Source: Turnera subulata
Lineage: Eukaryota; Streptophyta; Magnoliopsida; Malpighiales; Passifloraceae
Assembly: GCA_028386065.3 (NCBI GenBank)
Contig: JAKUCV010000344.1
Span: 100,502 to 164,501, forward strand
DNA length: 64,000 bases
Direction: 5' to 3'
Part shown: positions 12,350 to 25,359 of the stretch, piece by piece
How positions within the stretch are numbered: the first letter of the stretch is position 1
Layout: every line of letters begins with the position of its first letter
The notes under the pieces: model-generated
What the model was told of the DNA's origin: nothing
The model's database searches: none
Seen by the model: the letters and a program-made list of their open reading frames with translations, nothing else
Program-made: the position numbers and the translations under genes

Positions 12350-15300
12350 GTGAGGTGCTTTTCCATTTTTCCCAATTTATGGGATTTTAATTGTTCCAAA
12401 AATAAAAAGTCGGACTTCCACATCTCAGAAAATTCTAAAATTTTGCAGGTAGTTGGAGTGAATTTTTATTGGTGTGTAAAAAATTTTAAAAATCAAAATT
12501 TCAGCTCAAAACTCAAAAATCGCACCATTGGCTCACCAATAGCGCACCAATGGCGCCCCAACGGCGCCCCAATAGCGGACCAATCGCCCAGTGAACCAAT
12601 GCAGAAGAGCAATCTCCAAATCCACCACGTCAAATGATACCTAAGATGATTCCAAAAATATGGTGATGATTTATAAGGATTTTTTGACGCCATTCCTCGG
12701 ACATTTTGAGGTTATCTGAGGTGCTTTTCCATTTTTCCAGATTTACAGGATTTTAATTGTTCCAAAAATAAAAAGTCGGACTTCCACATCTCAGAAAAAC
12801 TTGGAATTTTGCAGATAGTTGGATTGGACTTTTATTGGTGTGTGTAAAAAATTTCAGCTCAAAAATTAAAAAAAAAAGTTTCAGTTCAAAACTTAAAAAT
12901 TGCACCAATAGCTCACCAATGGCGCACCAATAGCACCCCAATGGCTCCCCAATAGCGTACCATGGGCCAAGTGATCCAATGCATAAGAGCAATCTCCCAA
13001 TCCACCATGTAAAATGCTACCTAAGATGATTCCACAAATTTGGAGATGATTTATAAGGATTTTTGGATGCCTTCCCCGGACATGTTGAGCTCATCTCAGG
13101 TGCTTTTCCATTTTTCCCGCTTTACGGGATTTTATTTGTTCTGAAAATAAAAAATCAGACGTCACACCACAGAAAATTCTGAAACTTCGAAGGTAGTTGG
13201 ATTGGATTTTTATTGGTGTGTGTACAAAATTTCAGCACAAAACTCAGAAATAAAAATTCAGCTCAAAACTCAAAAATAGCACCAATGGCACAGCAATGGC
13301 GCCCCAGTAGCGCACCAATGGCCCGATGAACCTATTCATAAGAGCAATCTCCAAATCCACCACGTCAAATGCTACCAAAGATGATTCCACAACTATGGGG
13401 ATGATTTATAAGGATTTTTGGATGCCTACCCTGGACATTTTGAGCTCATCTGAGGTGCTTTTCTGTTTTTCCCGATTTACGAGATTTTAATTGTTTCAAA
13501 AATAAAAAGTCGGACTGCCACTTCCCAGAAAAATCTGATATTTTGCAGGTAGTTGGATTGGATTTTTATTCGTGTGTGTAAAAAAATTTTCAAAAATTAA
13601 AAATCAAAATTTCAGCTAAAAACTTAAAAATCTGACCAATGGCGCCCCAATGGCCTAGTGAACAAATGCGTAGGAGCAATCTCCAAATCCACCATGTCAA
13701 ATGCTATCTAAGAAGATTCGACAATTATGGGGATGATTTATAAGGATTTTTGGATGCCTTCCCCGGACATTTTGAGCTCATCTGAGGTGCTTTCCCATTT
13801 TTTTCGATTTACTGGATTTTAATTGTTCCAAAACAAAAAATGTCGGACTTCCACATCTCAAAAAAATCTGAAACTTTTCAGTAGTGGGATTGAATTTTTG
13901 TTGGTGTGTGTACAAAATTTTAGCTCAAAATTGAAAAATCAAAATTTCAGCTCAAAACTCAAAAATCGCACCATTGGCGCACCAATAGCGCGCCAATAGC
14001 GCCCCAACGGCGGCCCAATGGCGCCCCAATAGCGCACCATTGGCCAAGTGAACCAATGCATAAGAGCAATCTCCAAATCCACCATGTAAAATGGTACCTA
14101 AGATGATTCCTCAAATATGGGGATGATTTTTAAGGATTTTTGGATGCCTTCCCTGGACATTTTTAGCTCATCTGGGGTGCTTTTCCATTTTTCCCGCTTT
14201 ACGGGATTTTAATTGTTCCAAAAATAAAAAATCAGACTTCCGCACCTCAAACAAATCTGAAATTTAGCAGGTAGTTGGATTGGAATTTTATTGGTGTGTG
14301 TACAAAATTTCAGCTCAAAACTCAGAAAACAAAATTTCAGCTCAAAACTCAAAAATCGCACCAATGGCGCCCCAGTAGCGCAGCAATGGCCCAGTGAACC
14401 AATGCATAAGAGCATTCTCCAAATCAACCATGTCAAATGCTATTTAAGATGATTCCCAAAATATGGGGATGATTTATAAGGATTTTGGAGGCCTTCCCGG
14501 GACATTTTGAGCTCATGTGAGGTGGTTTTTCATTTTTAACGATTTACGGGTTTTTAACTGTTCAAAAATAAAAAGTCAGACTTCCACCTCTGCAAAATTC
14601 TGAAACTTTGCAGGTAGTTGGATTGGATTTTTTTTTTGTGTGTGTAAAAAATTTCAGCTCAAAATTCAAAAATTAAAAATTTCTGCTCAAAACTCAAAAA
14701 TCGCACCAATGGCGCCCCAATAGCGCATCAGTGGCGCACCAATGGCGCCCCAATAGCGCATCAATGGCTTAGTGAACCAATGCATAAGAGCAATCTCCGA
14801 ATCCACAAAGTCAAATGCTACCTAAGATGATTCCACAAATACGGGGTTGATTTATAAGGATTTTTGGATGCCTTCCCCGGACATTTTGAGCTCATCTGAG
14901 GTGCTTTTCCATGTTTCCCGATTTACGGAATTTTAATTGTTCCAAAAATAAAAAGTCGGACTTCCACATCTCATAAAAATCTGAAATTTTGCAGGTAAAT
15001 GGATTGTATTTTTGTTCGTGTGTGTACAAAATTTAAGAGCAAAAATCAAAAATAAAAATTTCAACTCAAAAATCGCACCAATGGCGCACCAATAGCGCAC
15101 CAATGGCGCCCCAATGGCCTAGTGAACCAATGCATTGGGGCAATCTCCAAATCCACCATGTCAAATGCTTTCTTAGATGATTCCACAAATATGGGGATTA
15201 TTTATAAGGATTTTTTGATGCCGTCCCTGGACATTTTGACCTCATCTGAGGTGCTTTCCCATTTTTTTCGATTTACAGGATTTTAATTGTTCCAAAAATA

Positions 15301-18300
15301 AAAAGACGGACTTCTACTTCTCAAAAAAATCTGAAATTTTGCAGGTTGTTGCATTGGATTTTTATTGGTGTGTGTATAAAATTGCAGCTCAAAATTGAAA
15401 AATTAAAATTTCAGCTCAAAACTCAAAAATCGCACCATTGTCGAACGATTAGCGTGCCAATATAACGGCGCCCCAGTGGCGCCCCAATAGCGCACCAATG
15501 GCCCAGTGAACCAATGCATAAGAGCAATCTCCAAATCCACCATGTCAACTGCTACCTAAGACGATTCCACAAATATGTGGATGATTTATAAGGATTTTTG
15601 GATGCCTTCCCCTGACATTTTGAGCTCACCTGAGGTGCTTTTCTATTTTTCAAGATTTACGGGATTTTAATTGTTCCAAGAATTAAAAAGTCGGACTTCT
15701 ACATCTCATAAAAATCTAAAATTATCTGGTAGTTGGACTGGATTTTTATTCGTGTGTGTACAAAATTTCAGCTTAAAACTCAAAAATCGCACCAATAGCT
15801 CACCAATGGCGCACCAATGAGCAATCTCCAAATCCACCATGTCAAATGCTACCTAAGATGATTCCACAAATATGGGGATGATTTATAAGGATTTTTGGAT
15901 TCCTTCCTCGGGGATTTTATGGTCATCTGTGGTGCTTTTCCATTTTCCCCGATTTATGGGATTTTAATTGTTCCAAAATAAAAAGTCGGACTTCCACCTC
16001 TCCGAAAAATCTAAACTTTTGCAGGTAGTTGGATTGGATTTTTACTGGAATGTGAACAAAATTTCTTCTCAAAACAAAAAAAAAATCAAAATTTCAGCAC
16101 AAAACTCAAAAATCGCACCAATAGCTCGCCAATGGCGCACCAATAGCGCCCCAATGGCGCATCAGTGTCCCAGTGAACCAATCCATAAGAGATATCTCCG
16201 AATCCACCGTGTAAATTGCAACCTAAGATGATTCCACAAATGTGGGGATAATTTATAAGGATTTTTGGATGCCTTTCCCGGACATTTTGAGCTCATCTTA
16301 GGTGCTTTTCCATTATTCCCAATTTACGGGATTTTAATTGTGCCAAAAATAAAAAAATCGGACTTCCACATGTCAGAAAAATCTGAAATTTTGCAGGTAG
16401 TTGTTTGGTTTTTTATTGGTGAGTGTACAAAATTTCAGCTCAAAACTCAAAAATCGTACCAATAGCGCACCAATGGCGCACCAATAATCAATCTCCAAAT
16501 CCAACATGTCAAATGCTACATAAGATGATTCCAAAAATATGGGGATGATTTATAAGGATTTTTGGATGCCTTCCGCGGACATTTTTAGCTCACATGGGGT
16601 CCTTTTCCATTTTTTCCGATTTACGGGATTTTAGTTGTTCCAAAAATGAAAAGTCGGACTTCCACATCTCAGAAAATTCTAAAATTTTGCAGGTAGTTGG
16701 ATTGGTTTTTATTGGTTTGTATAAAAAATATCAGTTCAAAACTCAAAAATCAAAATTTCAGCTCAAAACTCAAAAATCGCACCATTGGCGGCCCAATAGC
16801 GCCCCGATGGCCCAGTGAACCAATACGTAAGAGCAATCTCAAAATCCACCATGTCAAACGCTGCCTAAGAAGATTCCACAAATATGGGGATGATTTATAA
16901 GGATTTTTGGATGCCTTCCCCGAACATTTTGAGCTCATCTGAGGTGCTTTTCTATTTTTCCCGATTTACAGGATTTAAATTGTTCCAAAAATTAAAATAT
17001 CGGATTTCCACGTCTCAGAAAAATCTGAAATCTTGTAGGTAGTGTGATTGTATTTTTATTGGTGTGTCTACAAAATTTCAGCTCAAAACCCAAAAATCAA
17101 AATTTCATCTCAAAACTCAAAAATCGCACCAATGGCGCGAACCAATAGCGCCCCTATAGCACACCAATGGCCTAGTGAACCAATGCATAAGAGCAATCTC
17201 CAAATCGACCAAGTCAAATGCTGCCTAAGATGATTGCAAAAATATGGGGATGATTTATAAGGATTTTCGGATGCCTTCCCCCGACATTTTGAGCTCATCT
17301 GAGGTGCTTCTCAATTTTTCCCGATCTACGAGATTTTAATTGTTCCAAAAATAAAAAGTCGGACTTCCACGTCTCAGAAAATTCAGAAATTTTGTAGGTA
17401 GTTGGATTGGATTTTTATTGTTGTGTGTACAAAATTTCAGCTCAAAACTCAAAAACCAAAATGTCAGCTCAAAACACAAAACTCGCCCCAATGGCGCCCC
17501 AATGGTGCACCAATAGCGCCTCAAAAGCGCTTCAATGGCGCACCATTGGCGCCCCAATGGCCCAGTGAACCAATGCATAAGAGCAATCTCCAAATCCACC
17601 AAGTAAAATGCAACCTAAGATGATTCCACAAATTTGGGGATGATTTATAAGGATTTTTGGATGCCTTCCCCGGACGTTTTGAGCCAAACTGAGAGGTGCT
17701 TTTCCATTTTTCCCGATTTACAGGATTTTAATTGTTCCAAAAATAAAAAGTCAGACTTCCACATCTCAGAAAAATATGAAATTTTGTAGGTAGTTGGATT
17801 GGATTTTTATTGGTGTGTGTACAAAATTTCAGCTCAAAAACCAAAAATCAAAATTTCAGCTCAAAACTCAAAAATCAAACCAATAGCTCACCAATGGCGC
17901 ACCAATGAGCAATCTCCAAATCCACCATGTCAAACGCCACATAAGATGATTCCAAAAATATGGAGATGATTTATAAGGATTTTTTGATGCCTTCTCCGGA
18001 TTTTTTGAGCTCATCTGGGGTGCTTTTCCTTTTTTTCCGATTTACGGGATTTTCATTGTTCCAAAAATGAAAAGTAGGACTTCCACATCTCAGAAAATTC
18101 TGAAATTTTGCAGGTAGTTGGATTGGTTTTTATTGGTTTGTGTTAAAAAATTCAGCTCAAATCCCAAAATTTAAAATTTCAGCTCAAAACTCAAAAATCG
18201 CACCAATGGCGCCCCAATGGCCCAGTGAACCAATGCGTAAGAGCAATCTCCAAATCCATCATGTCAAATGCTACCTAAGAAGAATCCACAATTATGGGGA

Positions 18301-21300
18301 TGATTTATAAAAATTTTTGGATGCCTTCCCCTGACATTTTGAGCACATCAGAGGTGCTTTTCCAATTTTCCCGTTTTACAGGATTTTAATTGTTCCAAAA
18401 ATAAAAAGTCGGACTTCCACATCTCAGAAAATTCTGAAATTTTTCAGGTAGTTGGATTGAATTTTTATTGGTGTGTGTACAAAATTTCAGCTTAAAACCC
18501 AAAAATTAAAATTTCCGTTCAAAACTCAAAAAAAGTACCAATCGCGCACCAGTGGCGCCCCAATAGCGCACCAACGGCACACCAAGTCCACCATGTCAAA
18601 TGCTACATAAGATGAATCCACAAATGTAGGGATGATTTATAAGGAATTTTGGATGCCTTCCCCGGACATTTTGAGCTCGTCTGGGGTGCTTTTCCATTTT
18701 TCCCTATTTATGGGAATTTAATTGTTCCAAAAATGAAAGTTCGGACTTCCACATCTCAGAAAATTCTGAAATTTTGCAGGTAGTTGGATTGGTTTCTATT
18801 GGTTTCTGTTAAAAATTTCCGCTCAAAACTCAAAAATCAGACCAATGGCGCCCCAATAGCGCACCAATGGCGCACCAACGGCGCCCCAATGCCCAGTGAA
18901 CTAATGCGCAAGAGCAATCTGCAAATCCACCATGTCAAACGCTACCTATGATGATTCTACAAATATGGGTAGATTTATAAGGATTTTTTGATGCCTTCCC
19001 CGGACATTTTGTGCTCATCTGTGGTGCCTTTCCATTTTTCTCGATTTACGGGATTTTAATTGTTCCAAAAATAAAAAATTGGACTTCCACTTCACAAAAA
19101 ATTCTGAAATTTTGTAGGTAGTTGGATTGGTATTGGTGTGTTTACAAAATTTAAGCACAAAACCGAAAAATTAAAATTTCAGCTCAAAACTCAAAATTCG
19201 CACCAATGGCGCCCCAATGGCGCACCAATGGCCCAACGAACCAATGCATAAGAGCAAACTCCAAATTCACCATGTCAAATTCTACCTAAGATGATTCCAA
19301 AAATATGGGGATGATTTATAAGGATTTTTGGATGCCTTCCTCGGACATTTTGAGGTCGTCTGAGGTGCTTTTCCATTTTTCCCGATTTATGGGATTTTAA
19401 TTGTTCCAAAAATAAAAAGTCTGACTTCCACATCTCAGAAAAATCTGAAATTTTACAGGTAGTTGGATTGGATTTTTATTGTTTTTTGTACTAATTTTCA
19501 GCTCAAAACTCAAAAATAGCACCAATAGCTCACCAATGGCGGACCAATAGCGCCCTAATGGCGCCCCAATAGCGCACCAATGGCCCAGTGAACCAATGTT
19601 TAAGAGCAATCTCCAAATCCACCCTGTAAAATGCTACCTAAGATGATTCCAAAATTATGGGGATGATTTATAAGGATTTTTTGACGCCTTCACCGGACAT
19701 TTTGAGCTCATCTGAGTTGCTTTTCCATTTTTCTTGATTTACGGGATTTTAATTGTTCCAAAAATAAAAAGTCGGACTTCCACATCCCAACAAAATCTGA
19801 AATTTTGCAGGTAGTTGGACTGAATTTTTATTGTTGTGTGTTCAAAATTTTAGCTCAAAACTAAAAAATCAAAATTTCAGCGCAAAACTCAAAAATAGCG
19901 CCAATAGCGCCCCATTAGCGCCCCAATAGCGCCCCAATGGCCCAGTGAACCAATGCATAAGAGCAATCTCCAAATCCACCATGTCAAATGCTACCTAAGA
20001 TGATTCCACAAATATGGGGATGATTTATAAGGATTTGTGGATGCCTTCCTCGGACATTTTGAGGTCATCTGAGGTGCATTTCCATTTTTCCCGATTTACG
20101 GGATTTTAATTGTTCCAATAATAAAAAGTCGGACTTCCACTTCTCAGAAAACTCTGAAATTTTGCAGGTAGTAGGACTGGATTTTTATTCATGTGTGTAC
20201 GAAATTTATGCTCAAAACTCAAAAATCAAAATTTCAGCTCAAAACTCAAAAATCGCACCAATAGCGCACCAATGGCGCACCAATGAGCATTCTTCAAATT
20301 CATCATGTCAAATGCAACCTGAGATGATTCCAAAAGTATGGGGATGATTTATAAGGATTTTTGGATGCCTTCCTTGGACATTTTGAGCTCATCTAAGCTG
20401 CTTTTCCATTTTTCTCGATTTACGTTATTTTAATTGTTCCAAATATAGAAAGTTGGACGTCCACATCTCAGCAAAATCTGAAATTTTACTGGTAGTAGGA
20501 CTGGATTTTTATTCGTGTGTGTACAAAATTTTAGCTCAAAACTCAAAAATCAAAATTTCAACTCAAAACTCAAAAATCAAAATTTCAGCTCAAAACACAA
20601 AAATCGCACCAATACAAACCAATGGCGCACCAACGAGCAATCTCCAATTCCACCATGTCAAATGCTACCTAAGATGATTCCAAAAATATGGGAATGATTT
20701 ATAAGGATTTTTGGATGCCTTCCCTGGACATTTTGAGCTCATCTGAGGTGCTTTTCATTTTTTTCCATTTTACGGAATTTTAATTTTTCCAAAAATAAAA
20801 AGCCGGAATTCCACAACTCAGAAAAATCTGAAATTATGCAGGTAGTTGGATTGGAGTTTTACTGGTGTGTGTAGAAAATTTCAGCTCAAAACTCAAAAAT
20901 CGCACCATTGGCTCACCTATCGCGCACCAGCGGCGCCCCAATGGCGCCCCAAAAGCGCACCAATGGCCCAGTGAACCAATGCATAAGAGCAATCTCCAAT
21001 TCCACCATGTCAAATGCTACCTAAAATGATTCCACAAATATGGGGATGATTTATATGGATTTTTGGATGCCTTCCCCGGACATTTTGAGCTCATCTAAGA
21101 TGCTTTTCCATTTTTCTCGATTTACGGGATTTTAATTATTCCAAACATAAAAAGTTGGACTTTCAGGTAGTAGGACTGGATTTTTCTTCATGTGCGTACA
21201 AAATTTAAGCTCAAAAATTAAAATTTCAGCTCAAAACTCAAAAATCGCACCAATAGCGCACCAATGGCGCGCCAATAGCGCACCAATGGCGCTCCAATGA

Positions 21301-22252
21301 GCAATCTCCAAATCCACCATGTCAAATTCTACCTAAGATGATTCCACTAATATGGGGATGATTTATAACGATTTTTGGATGCCTTCCTCGGACATTTTGA
21401 GGTCAATTGAGGTGCTTTCCTATTTTTCCCGATTTATAGGATTTTAATTGATCCAAAAATTAAAAAGTCGGACTTCCACATCTCAGAAAAATCTGAAATA
21501 TTTCAGGTAGTTGACTGAATTTTTATTCGTGTGCGTAAAAAATTTCAGCTCAAAACTCAAAAATCAAAATTTCAGCTCAAAACTCAAAAATCGCATCAAT
21601 AGCGCACCATTGACGCACCATTGAGCAATCTCCAAATCCACCTTGTCAAATGCTACCAATGAAGAATCCACAAATATGGGGATGATTTGTAATGATTTTT
21701 GGATGCCTTCCTCGGACATTTTGAGGTCATCTGAAGTGTTTTTCCATTTTTCCCGATTTATGGGATTTTAATTGTTCCAAAAATAAAAAATCGGACTTCC
21801 ACATTTTAGAAAAATCTGAAATTTTGCAGGTAGTAGAACTGGATTTTTATTCGTGTGTGTACAAAATTTAAGCTCAAAAATCAAAAATCGAAATTTCAAT
21901 TTAAAACTCAAAAATCGCACCAATAGCGCACCAGTGGCGCACCAATGGCGCCTCACCAATGGCGCACCAATGAGCAATCTCCGAATCCACCATGTCAAAT
22001 GCTACCTAAGATGATTCCAAAAATATGGGGATGATTTATAAGGATTTTTGGATGCCTTCCCCGGACATTTTGAGCACATCTAAGGTCCTTTTCCATTTTT
22101 CCCGATTTACGGGATTTTAATTGTTCCAAAAATAAAAAGTTGGACTTCCACATCTCAGAAAAATCTGAAATTTTGCAGGTAGTAGGATTTGAATTTTATT
22201 TGTGTGTGTATAAAATTTCAGCTCAAAACTCAAAAATCGCACCAATAGTGTA
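12350..22252. repeat. Long-range satellite duplication, copy 1, part left of the retroelement
   Basis: Diagnostic monomers here reappear in the same order in 44.75-51.1 kb. Examples are the 'ggtgtgtaaaaaattttaaa' monomer at about 12470 (partner about 44870), the 'cttttcagtagtgggattg' monomer at about 13875 (partner about 46590) and the 'ccgttcaaaactcaaaaaaa' monomer at about 18515 (partner about 47005). The 'caccaatacaaaccaatgg' monomer at about 20608 also matches (partner about 49123). The offset drops from about 32.7 to 28.5 kb between 14 and 18 kb, so about 4 kb is absent from the other copy. Confidence 0.7.
20162..20700. repeat. Three-copy 27-bp sub-repeat monomer pair, first occurrence
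   Basis: This distinctive monomer pair has three consecutive 27-bp units and the signature 'caatacaaaccaatggcg'. It occurs again at about 48677-49212 and 58258-58780. Three occurrences mark at least two rounds of segmental copying within the array. Confidence 0.75.
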
Positions 22253-22257
22253 CCAGT
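22253..22257 (+). other. Target-site duplication, left copy (CCAGT)
   Basis: CCAGT immediately precedes the element terminus TGTTTGCCC. The identical CCAGT follows the other terminus at 32898-32902. The empty paralogous site at 51117-51121 carries a single CCAGT, as expected for integrase-mediated insertion. Confidence 0.95.
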
Positions 22258-22642
22258 TGTTTGCCCAGAATAGGCCTGAGGGGGGGGGGGTGAATCAGGC
22301 TACCCTTCAATCGAGGTTGGTTTCTAGGGAACCACTTTGGTTTCTAAGGAACCAAGTGGTTTCTTCACGAACCACAAACACACGGAGCAAATCTGTGTAA
22401 AATGCACAAAGGTAAAGAAAAACAGAAGAGAGAAAGGATGACACAGTGATTTATAGTGGTTCCCCCTCACCAGGTACCTCCACTACCTAAAGGCCCTTCC
22501 TTTAGGATTTTAGAAACACTCACTATCTTAGGCTTTTGCGGGATCAGCCTTAACCGATTACAGAAACCAAGCTTTTGCAGGCTAAGCTCAAACCTTTACA
22601 TACACAAGCTTTTGCAGGCTAAGCTCTAACCTTTACAAGTTT
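22258..22642 (-). mobile_element. 3' LTR, partial (runs into scaffold gap)
   Basis: These 385 bp match 31631-32075 of the 5' LTR with three substitutions. The differences are one 12-bp tandem unit fewer (gagttggtttct) and a G-run of 11 instead of 52. The - strand terminus is GGGCAAACA. The remaining ~822 bp of this LTR, and the polypurine tract expected before it, would lie in the gap that follows. Confidence 0.9.
22310..22375. promoter_or_regulatory. Alternating GGTTTC/GGAACC cluster in 3' LTR
   Basis: GGTTTC at 22319, 22339 and 22358 alternates with GGAACC or GAACC at 22328, 22348 and 22369. The motif therefore switches orientation about every 10 bp, giving nested imperfect palindromes. 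Function is unknown; the same cluster lies in the other LTR at 31731-31806. Confidence 0.55.
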
Positions 22643-23234
22643 NNNNNNNNNNNNNNNNNNNNNNNNNNNNNNNNNNNNNNNNNNNNNNNNNNNNNNNNNN
22701 NNNNNNNNNNNNNNNNNNNNNNNNNNNNNNNNNNNNNNNNNNNNNNNNNNNNNNNNNNNNNNNNNNNNNNNNNNNNNNNNNNNNNNNNNNNNNNNNNNNN
22801 NNNNNNNNNNNNNNNNNNNNNNNNNNNNNNNNNNNNNNNNNNNNNNNNNNNNNNNNNNNNNNNNNNNNNNNNNNNNNNNNNNNNNNNNNNNNNNNNNNNN
22901 NNNNNNNNNNNNNNNNNNNNNNNNNNNNNNNNNNNNNNNNNNNNNNNNNNNNNNNNNNNNNNNNNNNNNNNNNNNNNNNNNNNNNNNNNNNNNNNNNNNN
23001 NNNNNNNNNNNNNNNNNNNNNNNNNNNNNNNNNNNNNNNNNNNNNNNNNNNNNNNNNNNNNNNNNNNNNNNNNNNNNNNNNNNNNNNNNNNNNNNNNNNN
23101 NNNNNNNNNNNNNNNNNNNNNNNNNNNNNNNNNNNNNNNNNNNNNNNNNNNNNNNNNNNNNNNNNNNNNNNNNNNNNNNNNNNNNNNNNNNNNNNNNNNN
23201 NNNNNNNNNNNNNNNNNNNNNNNNNNNNNNNNNN
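22643..23234. other. Scaffold gap (592 N)
   Basis: The gap starts inside the ~36-bp repeat of the 3' LTR and ends in element sequence just past the third ORF. The missing LTR part should be about 822 bp by comparison with the other LTR, plus a polypurine tract. The true gap is therefore at least about 230 bp longer than the N run. Open frames read across the N run are meaningless. Confidence 0.95.
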
Positions 23235-23285
23235 TAAAAACCATGATAAGAACCATAATAGGAACCATGCTATAAACCATGAAGA
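23235..23285. repeat. 12-bp minisatellite downstream of the third ORF
   Basis: AACC occurs at 23239, 23251, 23263 and 23275, exactly 12 bp apart, within units such as taagaaccataa and taggaaccatgc. On the element's strand this is the 3' untranslated region after the ORF3 stop. It shares its core and period with the clusters at 24897, 26715 and 28482. Confidence 0.75.
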
Positions 23286-24528
23286 ACACAAAATGCAATG
23301 CATGTCCTAGGGGCATCAGCAGTTGAGGCATCACTCATCATTAGTATCTGACTCAGGATGAGAAGCAGCAATTTTATCCAGAGCCTCTATCACAGTAGCC
23401 TCAAAGTCAGTCATCTGATCCTTAAGATCATCTAGCAAACTTTCAACCGCAGCCACACGGTCACGAAGATCATCTTTCAGAATAGCCTCCCCCTTTGGTT
23501 TCTTGGTCACAGAATAGTTTCCTTCAGCATCAGGCTTAATAGACATCTTGGATAGAGTGAGACTGCTGATAATCACAGGACTGATAGGTGCAGGACCATC
23601 TGTGGGAATCGAAGAGAATTTTCGAGCCAAGAGAGTGATCAAACCTCCAAAACATGGAACCTTGCAGGTGGCCAGATGATGAAGAATTAAAGTTCCATAG
23701 CAGATGGGTGTCTTCTTGATAATGCAGGCCAAAGTCCACTGATCACTGAGCATTACCGTGGTTTTATGGTGTGGTCTCGGTAAAGCCACACGAGTCAGCA
23801 TGTACATCAACACGCGATGCACTGGAATCAAATCCTTGTACTTCCCTCTCTGGTAAGATCTACCAAAGAGCAGCTTGTTTCCCTCAACATCCGTAGGAGT
23901 GCCCTTATGGTGCTTCTCATTATCATACACCACTTGAAGTTTCCCGGGCTTCAGCTTAAGGATCACGATGATGTCCTTGGCAATAATGGTAACAGTTTTC
24001 CCATTAAGACGGGTGGTAATTGATGCAGTGGCACCAGCAGCATTAGTGGTCGATTTCAGATACTTAAAGAATTCTTTGACCATTGGTTCATATGCTTTGG
24101 CCTTTAAAGTGGCTAGATATCCAAGCTGAACTTTCTTCAAGATATCAGATACCCCCAAGTCAGTAAAATCCTCCATAACCACAGTATGTGGTGCTTAGAA
24201 GGCAGATAAGTTCATTTCTCTCTTCTTCCTCTTCTTTGAAGGTCTTCCTTTGACTGGACCTTTTGCCTTCTTCTTTGGAGGTTTAGCTGGGGTTTCATCC
24301 TCTTCATCTTCTTCATCATCGTGCTCTTCATCTTCATCTCGGTCATTCTTTTCTGAGTCATCTTCATCAGCTTCTTCATCACTCTCTTCTGCAGCATTGA
24401 AGTTGGAGTCATCATCCGAATCATCTCCCCTTTTTCTTTTCTTGGAAACTTCAGTCTCCTCTGATGTAGCAACCTCAGACTTAGAACTGCTCGAGCTTGA
24501 TTGATCTCCAGATTCTTCATCATCTTCT

Positions 24529-24560
24529 GGTTCTGGTTCTGGTTCAGGTTCAGGTTCTCC
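24529..24560 (-). repeat. (GGTTCN)n hexamer run encoding Glu-Pro repeats
   Basis: GGTTCT/GGTTCA is repeated about five times at 6-bp spacing on the + strand. On the coding (-) strand it gives alternating Glu and Pro within ORF3. Six is half of the 12-bp period seen elsewhere in the element, and the core motif is the same. Confidence 0.7.
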
Positions 24561-24886
24561 AACCTTCCTTTTTCCTTCAGCCATTGTCATTGGTTTTGGG
24601 ACTGGTTTCTTGGAAACCACAGTGTCAGTTGGTTCATGAAAGACTATATCAGGGCTCTTCTTCGGAGTGAACATTTGTCGGCTTAGGAGACACCTCAGTA
24701 TGCATCTTTTTCTGAGAGGGCTTAGGCTTTGGTGTTTCTCTGAAGCCACATGCTCGAAAGAACGAACAGAGTCAATAGCTTCCTTGCTTACTTTGAGTAT
24801 ATCAGACATCACATTATCATCATCCTGCTCTTGCTGTGCAATGTTTAGATCCACAGTGTGTGGCTTAACAACAGGCTGTGAGGTGG

Positions 24887-24945
24887 TTTGAACCGAAACC
24901 ACGGGTGGAACCACAGCTGGAAACACATTAGAAACCAAGTTGGTC
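24887..24945. repeat. 12-bp-periodic AACC cluster inside ORF3
   Basis: AACC cores lie at 24897, 24909 and 24933, with a degenerate AACA at about 24922, giving 12-bp spacing. On the coding strand this makes a four-residue periodicity (NLVS, NVFP, AVVP, PVVS). It is duplicated at about 25126-25180 because of the assembly repeat. Confidence 0.6.
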
Positions 24946-25359
24946 TCACTACCAACTTCACGACTTGCCTTCTCAGTTGTATCTAGCAGTTCATTTCCTT
25001 CACGCAAAGCTTTGTAGTAGGCTTCTTCTTCATCTTTAGAGGGTGTTCGGATGAGGCTTTCTGGAGGAATATGGCCTTTGATGACAAAATCTGAAATCAT
25101 ATCCCCAAATTCCCCTCTTTTCTTNAACCGAAACCACGGGTGGAACCACAGCTGGAAACACATTAGAAACCAAGTTGGTCTCACTACCAACTTCACGACT
25201 TGCCTTCTCAGTTGTATCTAGCAGTTCATTTCCTTCACGCAAAGCTTTGTAGTAGGCTTCTTCTTCATCTTTAGAGGGTGTTCGGATGAGGCTTTCTGGA
25301 GGAATATGGCCTTTGATGACAAAATCTGAAATCATATCCCCAAATTCCCCTCTTTTCTT
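24891..25359. other. Perfect 234-bp duplication around a single N (likely assembly artefact)
   Basis: Bases 24891-25124 and 25126-25359 appear identical and are joined by one N at 25125. A real duplication sitting exactly on an N would be a coincidence. Two contig ends with unmerged overlap are a simpler explanation. The extra 235 bp is not a multiple of three, so it also creates an artificial frame change in ORF3. Confidence 0.9.

Larger units (their letters stand above)
318..22252. repeat. Satellite array, left segment
   Basis: About 60-65 head-to-tail monomers, spaced by successive copies of the anchor ttaattgttcc at intervals of roughly 275-410 bp. The core includes the blocks agtcggacttcc, caggtagttggattgg, gcaatctccaaatccaccat, gatgattccacaaatatggg and ggatgccttccccggacatt. 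Between them are a 27-bp A-rich unit (1-3 copies) and an 11-bp CCAAT/GCGC unit (variable). Neighbouring monomers are well diverged, apart from young duplications at 1.7-6.2 kb. Open frames of 60-120 codons occur on both strands, but they only restate the repeat and have no independent coding signal. No gene is seen in this stretch. The length near two nucleosomes suggests centromeric, pericentromeric or subtelomeric heterochromatin; this is inference. Confidence 0.95.

Noticed and set aside
318..22252. Many 60-120-codon open frames on both strands of the satellite (peptides with ISAQNSKI, AHQWRTN, HHVKCYL and their antisense forms)
   Set aside because: They repeat with the monomer, occur on both strands at once, start anywhere and are broken at random between copies. 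The 27-bp unit is a multiple of three and so keeps frames open. There is no sign of selection on a protein.
23235..23303. Hydrophobic peptide rich in WF pairs that looks like a membrane segment (- strand)
   Set aside because: It is a translation of the 12-bp minisatellite running into the N gap. Similar WF-rich peptides appear wherever the motif occurs, in whichever frame is open.
24250..24504. Serine-rich + strand ORF of 84 codons
   Set aside because: Antisense of the Asp/Glu-rich stretch of ORF3 (GAA/GAT read backwards gives TTC/ATC and serine codons).
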